Below, one piece after another: positions 8,595-17,019 of a stretch of 64,000 nt of DNA; position 1 is the stretch's first letter; the number at the start of each line of letters is the position of its first letter. The DNA is from Marivibrio halodurans (GTDB taxonomy: Bacteria; Pseudomonadota; Alphaproteobacteria; UBA8366; Aestuariispiraceae), in NCBI RefSeq assembly GCF_017963645.1, contig NZ_JAGMWN010000012.1, positions 38,965 to 102,964 of the forward strand, in the 5' to 3' direction. The notes below the pieces were generated by a model. It was not told the DNA's origin. It searched no databases and saw nothing but the letters and a program-made list of their open reading frames with translations. A program made the translations under genes and the position numbers.

Positions 8595-9101
8595 CTATGC
8601 GCGCCGGATATCGTGCCAATCCGCGTCGGTGAGAGCGGCCAGTTGATCCGGCGTCAACCGAAAGACGGCATCCGGCGCGCCGGCCGCGGCCCAGATCTCC
8701 GCATGCGCGCGCAAATCCCGGTCGAGAAGGACGACCGGCGTCTCGCGATGACCTACCGGCGCGACCCCACCGATCGCGAAGCCGGTCCGCTCCCGCACGA
8801 AGGCGGCATCGGCGCGCCCCGGAGGCTCCCCGATCGCGGCGGCGACCTTCTTTTCGTCCACCCGGTTCGTGCCGCTCGTCACGACCAGCACGACGCGGTC
8901 GGTTTCCGCGCCGCGAAAGACGATGGATTTCGCGATCTGCGCGACGGTGCACCCGATGGCGGCCGCCGCATCCTCCGCCGTGCGGGTGGAAGCGGGAAAG
9001 CGCTTGATCTCCAGGTCGAGGCCGAAGCGGTCCAACACCGCGCCGAGCCTTTCGACCGAGCCTTTCGCCGCCGCCCCGTTATCGCCCGTACCCATCGACA
9101 T
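8595..9101 (-). CDS. YbaK/EbsC family protein (aminoacyl-tRNA deacylase-like)
   Basis: A 168-residue YbaK/aaRS-associated domain protein. Signs are RFPASTRTAEDAAAAIGCTVAQIAKSIVF, the conserved lysine of that block, and GVAPVGHRETPVVLLDRDL near the C-terminus, which matches the G-x-x-x-P-x-G-h motif of the family. Such proteins hydrolyse mischarged Cys-tRNA(Pro) or Ala-tRNA(Pro), in trans, in the cytoplasm. I used the ATG at 9101, preceded by GGGAGG about ten bases away; a GTG-start version would begin at 9137. The specificity cannot be read from sequence. Confidence 0.9.
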   Translation of the reverse strand: MSMGTGDNGAAAKGSVERLGAVLDRFGLDLEIKRFPASTRTAEDAAAAIGCTVAQIAKSIVFRGAETDRVVLVVTSGTNRVDEKKVAAAIGEPPGRADAAFVRERTGFAIGGVAPVGHRETPVVLLDRDLRAHAEIWAAAGAPDAVFRLTPDQLAALTDADWHDIRRA

Positions 9102-9286
9102 GCCGATCCATCCTCCCGATCCGCCGAATTCTTCCACACGCTGGAAATCTTAACGATTCCAATAGATACTTTGCCACTACGGTTCCGCGCGAGTCCGTTA
9201 TACTGAAGGGGCCTCAAGCGTCCAAGGCGGCGCGATCGGCGGAGTAGTACAAGCCCCGGGGGGACTCGAACGGGGGGAAGGGATCG

Positions 9287-9379
9287 ATGGTGCAGAAGGT
9301 CGGGACGGTATCGCAGCCGCGCGCGGCCGGCGAAGTCTTTACCGTGCGCGCCGTCTCACGCGCGGGACCGGGATTCTAA
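9287..9379 (+). CDS. Possible 30-residue small ORF immediately upstream of the cyclase gene
   Basis: An ATG at 9287 has a strong G-rich ribosome site (GGGGGGAAGGG) about five bases before it, and runs 30 codons to TAA at 9377-9379. The product starts MVQKVGTVSQPRAAGEVFTV and contains five Arg/Lys. The stop is two bases before the cyclase ATG at 9382, and the cyclase has no clear ribosome site of its own in the expected place, so coupled translation is plausible. No homology is known to me and the length is short enough to arise by chance. Confidence 0.3.
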   Translation: MVQKVGTVSQPRAAGEVFTVRAVSRAGPGF

Positions 9380-9381
9380 CC

Positions 9382-11607
9382 ATGGCCCGCTCGGTTTCCT
9401 TCGAAGTTTACTACATGCAGAACGGGCGCTGGCAGATTCATGCCCGCTTCGAAGCAGCCGACCGGGACGATGCGATCGAGGAGGCCAAGCGCCTTGACAG
9501 CGGGGCCTTCAGTGCCGCCTGCGTCGTAAGGGAAGCCTTCGATAGCGCCACCAACACCGCCAGCGAATCGGTGATCTATCATACGCCGACCATGAAGGCG
9601 AAGCCGCCCGTCTCCTTCATTACCTCCGGCGCGGTGGATAGCGGCAAGATGGCGGGGGGGAAATCCCGGGGACCCGCCTTGGCGGCGCCGGCGGGTTCGG
9701 CCGCGGCCAACGCGGCCGACGACGCGCGCAAGCGCATCGACGCCGCCAAGAAGAAACGCGCGGAACGCCTAGACCGGCAAAAGCGGGGAGCCCGCTCCGC
9801 CCAGAAAAGGGGGGGGCGCGACCAACCCCTCGCGAGCGTGCCCGCCCGCCGGGCGAAGCGGCAGGATGTCGATCTTCCCAGATTGACGCTTTGGATCGCG
9901 CTCGCCTTCATGGCGGCCTGCCTGGTCGGAACGGCGGTGGGCGTCCTCGCCTTCCACGGTTTGCGGTGGCTCGCCTCGACGGGCGTCTCCCTGGAACGGA
10001 CCTTCAGCCAAACGGTCCTGATCGGCAGTTGGGTGATCGGCTGGGCCTTCACCTTCTTCCCGATGCTGAGGAAAGCCCTCGACGACAGCCGTCCCGGCAC
10101 GCCGGGCGAGGACGCTCTAGAACCTCTCGCGCCGGAAAGTGCCAAACCGGCCAAGAAACCTCCCGGACGCAAGGACGCCGCCACCGCGTCCCTGGCGGCG
10201 GAAGCGGAAGCGTTGCGCGGAATGGAAGAGGAGGAGCCATCCGCCGCGCACGAGGAGGACGAGCCGGACGAGCCCGGCGACCCCCGCGAGGCGCTCGACG
10301 CCCTGGCCCGCGATGTCCTCGACGCGCTGGAGGCCGAACGGCGGTCGCACGGGGAAGATGCTCCGCTGATCGAGGAAGGGGAGGATATGCCCGCCCCCTC
10401 CTCCGTCGGGGCCGCCGAGGAGGCGGTCACCACCATGCCGGACAGGACCGAACCAAGCGACCTCGACAAGAACACGAACCTGCCGCCGAACTCGGCGACC
10501 GACCGGCCGTCGGAACCGCCCGCCGAAAACGCCCCGCCCTCCACCCCCCGGCCCGGGCATCCAGCGGAAGAGGGCGCGGCGGCGGTCAAGGCCGGCCTGT
10601 CGAGGCTGGTGCGCGAGGCGCAGGGGCTCTATGGCCGCACCCTGATCCAGGACAGCTATCTTCGTTTCGGATTGATCCTCTTCCTCGCCGGGGCGGCGGA
10701 AACCTTCGCGCGCCGGTCGGGTGTCACCCAGCGCCAACTGGTCGAGATGTTGGCGGCGGAGATCGAGCGGCTCGGCGCCTCCAAGCAGCATGCCCGGGGG
10801 TTCGCGGCCAATATCGATGAATATCTACTCGATCAGCGCTATTTCGACATGTACGCGGCCGGGCGATCCGGCGGGCTGCGCATCTCGAAGGGCACGAACG
10901 AGGACTCCGGTCTCGAACGCGCGGTCGAGACCTGGCGCCGGCCCGCCGAAGCCCGTCAAACCACCCGTCAGGAACGGGGGGGCGCTCAACCTGAGTCGAA
11001 ACATTTCGACACCGACCCCCGCCGCAAGGCGCGGGGCGACGACACGCCGCTCGGGTTCGTCGCGGTGCTGTTCACGGATATCGTCGACTCCACCAACCTG
11101 CAGCAGCGTAACGGCGATAAATGGATGATGAATGTCGTGCGCGCGCACAACGACATCGTGCGCGAGGCGCTGACCCGTTTTCGCGGTCAGGAGATCAAGC
11201 ATACCGGCGACGGCATCATGGCCAGCTTCCCGGATGTTGTCGCCGCGGCGGAGGGCGCGCTCGCCATGCAGGACGGCTTCGCGCGTTTCAGCGAGATGAT
11301 GCCGGACCTGGCCTTCACCGTTCGCGTGGGATTGAGCGCGGGCGAGCCGATCCATGAATCGGGGGACATCTTCGGGACGCCGGTCAATCTTGCCGCCCGC
11401 GTGATGAGCAAGGCCGGCGCGGGGCAGATCGCCGTCTCCGGTATCGTGGAGGAGATGTGCCGCGACCAAGCGATGAAGTTCGTGGAACTCGGCCGGTTCC
11501 AACTCAAGGGATTCCAGAAACCGCAACCGATCTTCCGCCTGACGCGGCCGCGCCGCCGACCGCGCGACCCGACGGCCGGCAAACGGGCGACGGCCGTCGT
11601 CAGATGA
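9382..11607 (+). CDS. Membrane-bound class III adenylate/guanylate cyclase
   Basis: A 741-residue protein. Residues 1-70 form a small soluble domain (SFEVYYMQNGRWQIHARFEA); 95-165 are Lys/Arg/Ala-rich; two membrane helices lie near 172-195 and 208-230; an acidic Pro-rich linker runs to about 405; a helical module follows (SYLRFGLILFLAGAAETFAR to DQRYFDMYAAG); and the catalytic domain spans about 556-730. In it the metal-binding aspartates are in LFTDIVDST and HTGDGIMASF, and the transition-state Asn/Arg in GTPVNLAARVM. It should make cAMP (or cGMP) inside the cell. The specificity residues were not assigned. Start chosen at the ATG two bases after the small ORF's stop. Confidence 0.9.
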   Translation: MARSVSFEVYYMQNGRWQIHARFEAADRDDAIEEAKRLDSGAFSAACVVREAFDSATNTASESVIYHTPTMKAKPPVSFITSGAVDSGKMAGGKSRGPALAAPAGSAAANAADDARKRIDAAKKKRAERLDRQKRGARSAQKRGGRDQPLASVPARRAKRQDVDLPRLTLWIALAFMAACLVGTAVGVLAFHGLRWLASTGVSLERTFSQTVLIGSWVIGWAFTFFPMLRKALDDSRPGTPGEDALEPLAPESAKPAKKPPGRKDAATASLAAEAEALRGMEEEEPSAAHEEDEPDEPGDPREALDALARDVLDALEAERRSHGEDAPLIEEGEDMPAPSSVGAAEEAVTTMPDRTEPSDLDKNTNLPPNSATDRPSEPPAENAPPSTPRPGHPAEEGAAAVKAGLSRLVREAQGLYGRTLIQDSYLRFGLILFLAGAAETFARRSGVTQRQLVEMLAAEIERLGASKQHARGFAANIDEYLLDQRYFDMYAAGRSGGLRISKGTNEDSGLERAVETWRRPAEARQTTRQERGGAQPESKHFDTDPRRKARGDDTPLGFVAVLFTDIVDSTNLQQRNGDKWMMNVVRAHNDIVREALTRFRGQEIKHTGDGIMASFPDVVAAAEGALAMQDGFARFSEMMPDLAFTVRVGLSAGEPIHESGDIFGTPVNLAARVMSKAGAGQIAVSGIVEEMCRDQAMKFVELGRFQLKGFQKPQPIFRLTRPRRRPRDPTAGKRATAVVR

Positions 11608-11624
11608 TGGCCGCGCGGCGGCCC

Positions 11625-11646
11625 GGCCACGGGTCGGCCACGGGTC
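11625..11646. repeat. Tandem 11-bp duplication
   Basis: GGCCACGGGTC occurs twice head to tail (11625-11635 and 11636-11646) in the gap between the cyclase and thiolase genes. It looks like a replication-slippage product; no function is indicated. Confidence 0.7.
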
Positions 11647-11727
11647 GACCGTGCTTGGAAGCCTGGAGCCCGCCTGTTAACACTTCCGCAGACTTCGCGC
11701 CGTGATCGGATCGCCGGCCGCGACGAG

Positions 11728-11751
11728 ACCCGACCCAGGACCCGACCCAGG
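11728..11751. repeat. Tandem 12-bp duplication before thiolase gene
   Basis: ACCCGACCCAGG occurs twice head to tail (11728-11739 and 11740-11751), just upstream of the thiolase ribosome site AGGAAAGGA. It is a second slippage duplication within 130 bases and may alter spacing between promoter and start. Confidence 0.7.
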
Positions 11752-11765
11752 AAAGGACCGTCCCG

Positions 11766-12932
11766 ATGACCGCCTGCATAACCGGCTGGAGCCATTCACC
11801 CTTCGGCAAGCTGGAGGACGAGGATGTCGAATCCCTCATCGGACGGGTCGCCGCCGACGCGCTGGCCGATGCCGAGATCGCGCCGGAGGAAGTCGATGCC
11901 ATCTATCTCGGCTGGTACAATGGCGGCTTCTCCAAGCAGGATTTCGGCGCCTCGCTGGTGATGAACGCGATTCCCGGCCTGCGCTACGCGCCCGCGACGC
12001 GGCTGGAGAACGCCTGCGCCACCGGGTCGGCCGCCGTTCACCAGGGCCTCAACTTCATCGAGGCACGCCAGGGCCGCACCGTCCTGGTGATCGGCGTCGA
12101 AAAGATGACCGCGACGCCGGGACCGGAGATCGGCGGCATCCTGTTGCAGGCCGCCTATCTGAAGGAGGAAGGCGAGACCGAGGGGGGATTCGCCGGGGTC
12201 TTCGGCCAGATCTGCAATGGCTATTTCCAGAAATACGGCGACCAGAGCGACGTGCTCGCCGCCATCGCGGCGAAGAACCACAAGAACGGCTGCGCCAATC
12301 CCTACGCCCAGATGCGCCGCGATCTGGGCTATGACTTCTGCCGGACGGTCTCGGACAAGAACCCCGTCGTGGCCGGGCCGTTGAAGCGCACGGATTGCTC
12401 GCTCGTCTCCGACGGGGCGGCGGCGCTCGTGCTGCGCGACGTCGACGCCGCGCTCGCCGGCAGGAAGGCGGTCGCCTTCCGCTCACGCGCGCAGGTGAAC
12501 GATTTCCTGCCTATGTCGAAGCGCGACATGACCGGTCTGGACGGCTGCGCCCGCGCCTGGCGCAAGGCACTGGAGGACGCGTCCCTCTCCATCACCGATC
12601 TGGATTTCGTGGAAACCCACGACTGCTTCACCATCGCCGAATTGATGCAGGTCGAGGCGATGGGCCTCGCCCGGCCGGGAGAAGGCGCGAAGGCCGTGCT
12701 GAACGGGCTGACCCGCAAGGATGGCAGGCTTCCGGTCAACGCATCGGGCGGCCTCAAGGCAAAGGGCCACCCGATCGGCGCCACCGGCGTCTCCATGCAT
12801 GTGCTGACCGCCATGCAGGTACGCGGGGAAGCCGGCGACATGCAGGTGGACGGCGCGGAAATCGGCGGCCTCTTCAACATGGGCGGCGCGGCCGTCGCGA
12901 ACTATTGTTCCATCCTGGAGGCCATCCGCTGA
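11766..12932 (+). CDS. Thiolase-family protein (acetyl-CoA acetyltransferase-like)
   Basis: A 388-residue thiolase of the SCP-x/acetyl-CoA acetyltransferase-like group. The acylated cysteine is Cys84 in ENACATGSAAV, His285 lies in ETHDCF, and His335 in AKGHPIGATG. Classic degradative thiolases carry a second cysteine in a C-x-G motif near the C-terminus; here that area reads GLFNMGGAAVANYC, as in the SCP-x group. It may cleave or condense acyl-CoA in fatty acid or sterol-like chain metabolism. An AGGAAAGGA ribosome site precedes the ATG. A reductase acting on acyl-CoA-type substrates follows after 60 bases, suggesting a two-gene unit. Confidence 0.9.
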   Translation: MTACITGWSHSPFGKLEDEDVESLIGRVAADALADAEIAPEEVDAIYLGWYNGGFSKQDFGASLVMNAIPGLRYAPATRLENACATGSAAVHQGLNFIEARQGRTVLVIGVEKMTATPGPEIGGILLQAAYLKEEGETEGGFAGVFGQICNGYFQKYGDQSDVLAAIAAKNHKNGCANPYAQMRRDLGYDFCRTVSDKNPVVAGPLKRTDCSLVSDGAAALVLRDVDAALAGRKAVAFRSRAQVNDFLPMSKRDMTGLDGCARAWRKALEDASLSITDLDFVETHDCFTIAELMQVEAMGLARPGEGAKAVLNGLTRKDGRLPVNASGGLKAKGHPIGATGVSMHVLTAMQVRGEAGDMQVDGAEIGGLFNMGGAAVANYCSILEAIR

Positions 12933-12992
12933 CGTCGGGCGACGACGGGGAAGGCTTCCACGCACGCGCATCGAACGACAGGAGAGCGAACC

Positions 12993-13994
12993 ATGGCAGG
13001 CACATTCCGCGCGCTGGTGCTTCGCGAGGGCGATGACGGCAAGGCCAAGGCCGGGATCGAGGCGCTGACCGAGGACGATCTGCCGGAAGGCGAAGTCACG
13101 GTCGCCGTCGACTATTCCACCCTTAATTACAAGGACGGCATGGTCGTCGACGGCAACAAGGGCCGGCTCGCCCGGAAATTTCCGCATGTGCCCGGCATCG
13201 ACCTCGCCGGTACGGTGGAGCATTCCAGCGACGACCGCTACAGGCCCGGCGACAAGGTCGTGCTGACCGGCTGGCATGTCGGGGAGCGTTATTGGGGCGG
13301 CTTTTCCCAGAAGGCGCGGGTCAAGGCGGATTGGCTGGTGCCGCTGCCGAACGGGCTGGACACGAAACATGCGATGGCGGTCGGCACGGCGGGCCTGACC
13401 GCGATGCTGTGCGTCCTGGCGCTGGAGGATCACGGCCTCAAGGCCGGAAACGGTCCGGTGTTGGTGACCGGCGCATCGGGCGGGGTCGGGTCGGTCGCGA
13501 CCGCGATCCTGGCCAAGCGCGGCCATGACGTGACCGCGCTGACCGGCCGGCCGGAGGAAGCGGATTATCTCAAGCGCCTCGGCGCCACCGATATCCTGGA
13601 GCGTTCCGCCCTCTCCGAGCCCAGCGACAAGCCGCTGGAGAGCGAGAACTGGAACCACGCGGTCGACACCGTCGGCGGTTCCGTCCTGGCCCGCGCGATG
13701 GGTCAGATGAAATACGGCACCTCGATCGCCTGTTGCGGGCTTGCCGGGGGACCGCAGGTACAGACCACGGTCGTGCCGTTGCTGCTGCGCGCGGTCAATC
13801 TGCTCGGCATCGATTCCGTGCTGCAACCCTTCGAGAACCGGGTCCGCGCCTGGAAGCGCGTCACCGAGGATCTGCCGAGCGAGATGCTGGACACGGCGAT
13901 GAGTACCTGCACCCTCGACGAGCTGCCCGCCCGGGCCAAGGATATCCTGAAGGGCCGGGTCCGCGGGCGGCTCGTGGTCGATCTCGCCGGCTGA
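12993..13994 (+). CDS. acuI: Acrylyl-CoA reductase / YhdH-AcuI family quinone oxidoreductase
   Basis: A 333-residue zinc-independent medium-chain dehydrogenase of the YhdH/AcuI group. Typical features are VDYSTLNYKDGMVV near the N-terminus, FPHVPGIDLAGTV, the GWHVGERYWGGFSQKARV block and the nucleotide-binding motif GASGGVGSVATAILA. AcuI reduces acryloyl-CoA to propionyl-CoA with NADPH, detoxifying acrylate from DMSP or 3-hydroxypropionate turnover. No other DMSP gene is in the window, so this is a family-level call. The gene has GGAG ahead of its ATG and follows the thiolase gene closely. Confidence 0.88.
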   Translation: MAGTFRALVLREGDDGKAKAGIEALTEDDLPEGEVTVAVDYSTLNYKDGMVVDGNKGRLARKFPHVPGIDLAGTVEHSSDDRYRPGDKVVLTGWHVGERYWGGFSQKARVKADWLVPLPNGLDTKHAMAVGTAGLTAMLCVLALEDHGLKAGNGPVLVTGASGGVGSVATAILAKRGHDVTALTGRPEEADYLKRLGATDILERSALSEPSDKPLESENWNHAVDTVGGSVLARAMGQMKYGTSIACCGLAGGPQVQTTVVPLLLRAVNLLGIDSVLQPFENRVRAWKRVTEDLPSEMLDTAMSTCTLDELPARAKDILKGRVRGRLVVDLAG

Positions 13995-14094
13995 ACGGCC
14001 GGGTTACTACGCGCCGGCCTTCCCGCCACTCGACGCCATGAGGGAATCGTCCTAAGTTCCACGCGTTGAGGGGAAACCACAAGAAGGTCGGTCG

Positions 14095-14946
14095 ATGCAT
14101 AACGGGGCACCTACCCCGGATCGAGGACTCGGACTCGGATCCGCCATAGTCCGACGGCCGGCGCATGCGCGCGCGGCGGCCCGCGTGGGCGCCTTCTTGG
14201 GGGTGTGCCTGCTCGGCGCCGCCCTGTCCGCCCTTGCGGCTCTTCCCTCTCCTGCCTCCGCGCACGCGCGACCGGGGCCCGCCCCGTCCGGGACCGTTCA
14301 ACTCGCCCAATCCTATCTCGGCGATCGCACGTTGGAACGTGCGCCGGATTTCGTCGTCGAGCGTTATCGCGACCGCGCGGAAAGCGGCGACGCCCGCGCC
14401 CAATTCTATCTGGGCCTGATGGCCGAGCAGGGGCTGATCACCGGCACGCCGGACGACGCGGCGGCGCGCGGTTGGTTCGAACGCGCGGCGCGCCATGGCT
14501 ATCCACCCGCGCAATACAAACTCGGCGTCATGCTGGAGGAAGGGCGCGGCGGTCCGCCGGACGCCAAGGGTGCGGCCACGAACTATCGGCAAGCCGCCGA
14601 TTCCGGCATGGCCGAGGCGCAGTACAACTACGCCCTGATGATGAGCCAGGGGCGCGGCCTGCCCCAGGATATCCCGACCGCCATCCGCTGGTTCGAGCGC
14701 GCGGCGCTGGCCGGGGTCGTCGAGGCGCAAATGGCGTTGGCCGAAATCCACAGCGTCGGTGTCGGCGTTCCCATCGATCCGGTCGAGGCATGGGCATGGC
14801 TCAAGCGCGCCGCGGAGGCCGGAAACGCCGAGGCCTTGGAGCTTCTGCCGCAAATCGAGGCCCGGATGGACGAACCGGCCAAGGAGGAGGCGCGCAAGCT
14901 CAAGAGCGCGCACGACACCCTGGCCCAAATCCGGACCGAGCGCTGA
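14095..14946 (+). CDS. Secreted Sel1-repeat protein
   Basis: A 283-residue protein. An Arg-rich start is followed by a hydrophobic helix (VGAFLGVCLLGAALSALAAL, about residues 42-61) and a likely signal-peptidase site near ASAHA, so it should be periplasmic. Sel1 (SLR) repeats follow from residue 95: GDARAQFYLGLMAEQG, YPPAQYKLGVMLEEG, MAEAQYNYALMMSQG, VVEAQMALAEIHSVG and AWAWLKRAAEAGNAEAL, each about 36 residues. SLR solenoids bind other proteins; no partner is evident. The last 25 residues form a charged helix. It stands alone between the acuI-like gene and the corrinoid gene. Confidence 0.88.
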   Translation: MHNGAPTPDRGLGLGSAIVRRPAHARAAARVGAFLGVCLLGAALSALAALPSPASAHARPGPAPSGTVQLAQSYLGDRTLERAPDFVVERYRDRAESGDARAQFYLGLMAEQGLITGTPDDAAARGWFERAARHGYPPAQYKLGVMLEEGRGGPPDAKGAATNYRQAADSGMAEAQYNYALMMSQGRGLPQDIPTAIRWFERAALAGVVEAQMALAEIHSVGVGVPIDPVEAWAWLKRAAEAGNAEALELLPQIEARMDEPAKEEARKLKSAHDTLAQIRTER

Positions 14947-15150
14947 ACTCCATTGCCCATCCCCTATTGTCGGGAACGCGACGTGCGTGCTGGTCGCGCC
15001 AGGAATAAATCTGGTCGCGGCCACGGGAGTTTGTCCGGCCCCAGCCGGTAGCGTTGGGCTCGACGCATGGGGGCTTCCGTGGGTGGATCGGCCGGCCGTT
15101 TCGCCCCGTTAGCCTTTGACGAGGGCCGTCGTTTTTAGGGGATAGAGGAC

Positions 15151-15840
15151 ATGGCCGAGGAAGACGATCTCGATCTGAACGAACTCGACGACCAGGAACT
15201 GGTCGAGCAGATGTGGGACGATCTCTATGACGGGCTCGCGGACGAGGTCGTCGCGGGGACCAACATCCTGCTGAGTCGTGGCTGGCCGCCCTACCGAGTC
15301 CTGACCGAGGCGCTGGTCGAGGGCATGCGGATCGTCGGCGTCGATTTCCGCGACGGCATCCTGTTCGTGCCGGAAGTGCTGATGGCCGCGAACTCGATGA
15401 AGTCCGGCATGAACATCCTGCGCCCGCTTCTGGCGGAGACCGGCGCGCCCCCGCAAGGCAAGATGGTGATCGGCACCGTCAAGGGCGACATCCACGATAT
15501 CGGCAAGAACCTCGTCTCCATGATGATGGAGGGCGCCGGCTTCGAGGTGATCGATATCGGGATCAACAACCCGGTCGAGAACTATCTGGAAGCGCTGGAG
15601 AAGCACAAGCCCGACATCCTGGGCATGTCGGCGCTGCTGACCACCACCATGCCCTATATGAAGGTCGTGATCGACACGATGAAGGAGCAGGGCATCCGCG
15701 ACGACTATACCGTGCTCGTCGGCGGCGCGCCGTTGAACGAGGAGTTCGCGCGCGAGGTCGGGGCCGACGCCTATTGCCGCGACGCGGCCGTGGCGGTCGA
15801 GATGGCCAAGGAATATCTGGCCCGCAAGCACAATCAATAG
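15151..15840 (+). CDS. Corrinoid (B12-binding) methyltransferase subunit
   Basis: A 229-residue protein with a helical cap (about residues 1-95) and a Rossmann B12 domain. The lower-axial-ligand motif D-x-H-x-x-G is D113, H115, G118 in GDIHDIGKN, followed by GFEVIDIGINNP, MSALLTTTM and VLVGGAPLN, the three cobalamin-contact loops. It carries a methylcobalamin cofactor between methyltransferases. In this island its partners are the methyl-THF:corrinoid methyltransferase (21771), the homocysteine-fold protein (20681) and the activator (22725), together the modules of a MetH split into separate proteins. GAGG lies ahead of the ATG. DUF1638 follows after 52 bases. Confidence 0.93.
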   Translation: MAEEDDLDLNELDDQELVEQMWDDLYDGLADEVVAGTNILLSRGWPPYRVLTEALVEGMRIVGVDFRDGILFVPEVLMAANSMKSGMNILRPLLAETGAPPQGKMVIGTVKGDIHDIGKNLVSMMMEGAGFEVIDIGINNPVENYLEALEKHKPDILGMSALLTTTMPYMKVVIDTMKEQGIRDDYTVLVGGAPLNEEFAREVGADAYCRDAAVAVEMAKEYLARKHNQ

Positions 15841-15892
15841 AGGCGCAAGCGAACCCGGACGCCACGGCGACACCGGGTCAGGAGGGCGCGCC

Positions 15893-16597
15893 ATGGCGTC
15901 CGAACACGACGAGGAGTTGCCCCCGCCCCCCGTTCCGGCGCCCGACGAAGCGCCGGAACGGGTGAGCGGCTCGGCGGCCATGCTGATCATCGCCTGCGGC
16001 GCGCTGGCGCGCGAAATCCTGGCGCTGATCGACCTCAATGGCTGGCGGCACATGGATCTCACCTGCCTGCCGGCCGACCTGCATAACAGGCCGAAGCTGA
16101 TACCGGAGCGGCTGCGCGCGAAGATTCGCGCCAATCGCGACCGCTATGACCGTATCCTCGTCGCCTATGCCGATTGCGGCACCGGCGGCGATATCGACAA
16201 GGTTCTGGCCGAGGAAGGGGGCGAACGGCTGGCGGGGCCGCATTGCTATGCCTTCTTCGCGGGCCAGGAGGCGTTCGACGCCCTGCACGAGGCCGAGCCC
16301 GGCACCTTCTACCTGACCGACTATCTGGCCCGACATTTCGAGACGCTGGTGATCAAGGGCATGAAGCTCGACCGGCATCCGGAATTGCTGGCGATGATGT
16401 TCGGCAATTATAAGCGGCTCGTCTATCTGGCGCAGACCGACGACCCGGCGCTCGACGCGCGGGCGGAAGCGGGGGCCGCGCGCCTCGGCCTCGCCTATGA
16501 GCGGCGGCGAACGGGCTATGGCGAACTCGCGGATTTCATGGCCGAGGCGGCCTCCGGCCACGCGACGGTCCCCTCGGCGCAAGCAGGAAAAGGCTAG
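15893..16597 (+). CDS. DUF1638 family protein
   Basis: A 234-residue protein whose N-terminal 30 residues are Pro/Glu-rich and not conserved; the DUF1638 domain starts at AAMLIIACGALAREI. Features are CGALA, LPADLHNRP, the ILVAYADCGTGGDID block, and CYAFFAG followed by a Thr-Asp-Tyr-Leu segment and a late KLVYLAQTDD-like strand. Conserved Cys and Asp residues (ACG, ADCGTG, HCY) could bind metal or a corrin/porphyrin-like ligand; that is inference. DUF1638 genes often sit beside corrinoid methyltransferase genes, as here. GGAGGG precedes the ATG. Its function is unknown. Confidence 0.85.
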   Translation: MASEHDEELPPPPVPAPDEAPERVSGSAAMLIIACGALAREILALIDLNGWRHMDLTCLPADLHNRPKLIPERLRAKIRANRDRYDRILVAYADCGTGGDIDKVLAEEGGERLAGPHCYAFFAGQEAFDALHEAEPGTFYLTDYLARHFETLVIKGMKLDRHPELLAMMFGNYKRLVYLAQTDDPALDARAEAGAARLGLAYERRRTGYGELADFMAEAASGHATVPSAQAGKG

Positions 16598-16600
16598 AGA

Positions 16601-16906
16601 ATGGCGCAACTCATCACCGTCTATTGGCGCGACATCCCCGCCCAGGTCATCGTCAAGAAAGGCCGGCGCGATCAGGTCAAGCGCGTGCTGGCTGAGCGCT
16701 TCGAGAAGGCGATCGACCGCGCCGCGATGCGCGGCAAGGCGCGCGCGACCGACGACTACCTGGCCGAATGGCGCAAGGCGGACCCGGTCGAGGTTTCCGA
16801 CGATCTGAACGGCGAGGCGGAGACGGCCGCCGCAGCGCTGGAGCGCGACTACGATCAGGCGCGCCTCGACGCGCTGGTCGCCAATGGCGGCCATTCACCC
16901 GGCTGA
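16601..16906 (+). CDS. 'Virulence factor' family small protein (PF13769-like)
   Basis: A 101-residue protein starting MAQLITVYWRDIPAQVIVKK, which matches the small family named 'virulence factor' in domain databases. No signal or membrane segment is seen; it is Arg/Lys and Asp/Glu rich and ends in a charged helix. The family name comes from other contexts and says little. It begins four bases after the DUF1638 stop, so it is in one operon with DUF1638 and the corrinoid protein, which points to a role in B12-dependent methyl transfer or its repair. Confidence 0.8.
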   Translation: MAQLITVYWRDIPAQVIVKKGRRDQVKRVLAERFEKAIDRAAMRGKARATDDYLAEWRKADPVEVSDDLNGEAETAAAALERDYDQARLDALVANGGHSPG

Positions 16907-17019
16907 TCCGCCCCCCCCGCATCACGAGCGGGCAATCGCGTTTTACTTGCACCCCCGAATAGAATCACCTTACCAAGGGTTGGGTGGGTCATTGGCCACG
17001 AACTTCGGGGGGACGTGGG

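Noticed and set aside
9255..9275. TTCGAGTCC on the minus strand, like a tRNA T-loop
   Set aside because: The flanking bases do not pair to form a T-stem and no acceptor or anticodon arm can be drawn around it.
14947..15150. Possible cobalamin riboswitch ahead of the corrinoid gene
   Set aside because: A GGCCACGG stretch is present, but the conserved B12-box and the rest of the riboswitch core are not seen in the 204-base gap.
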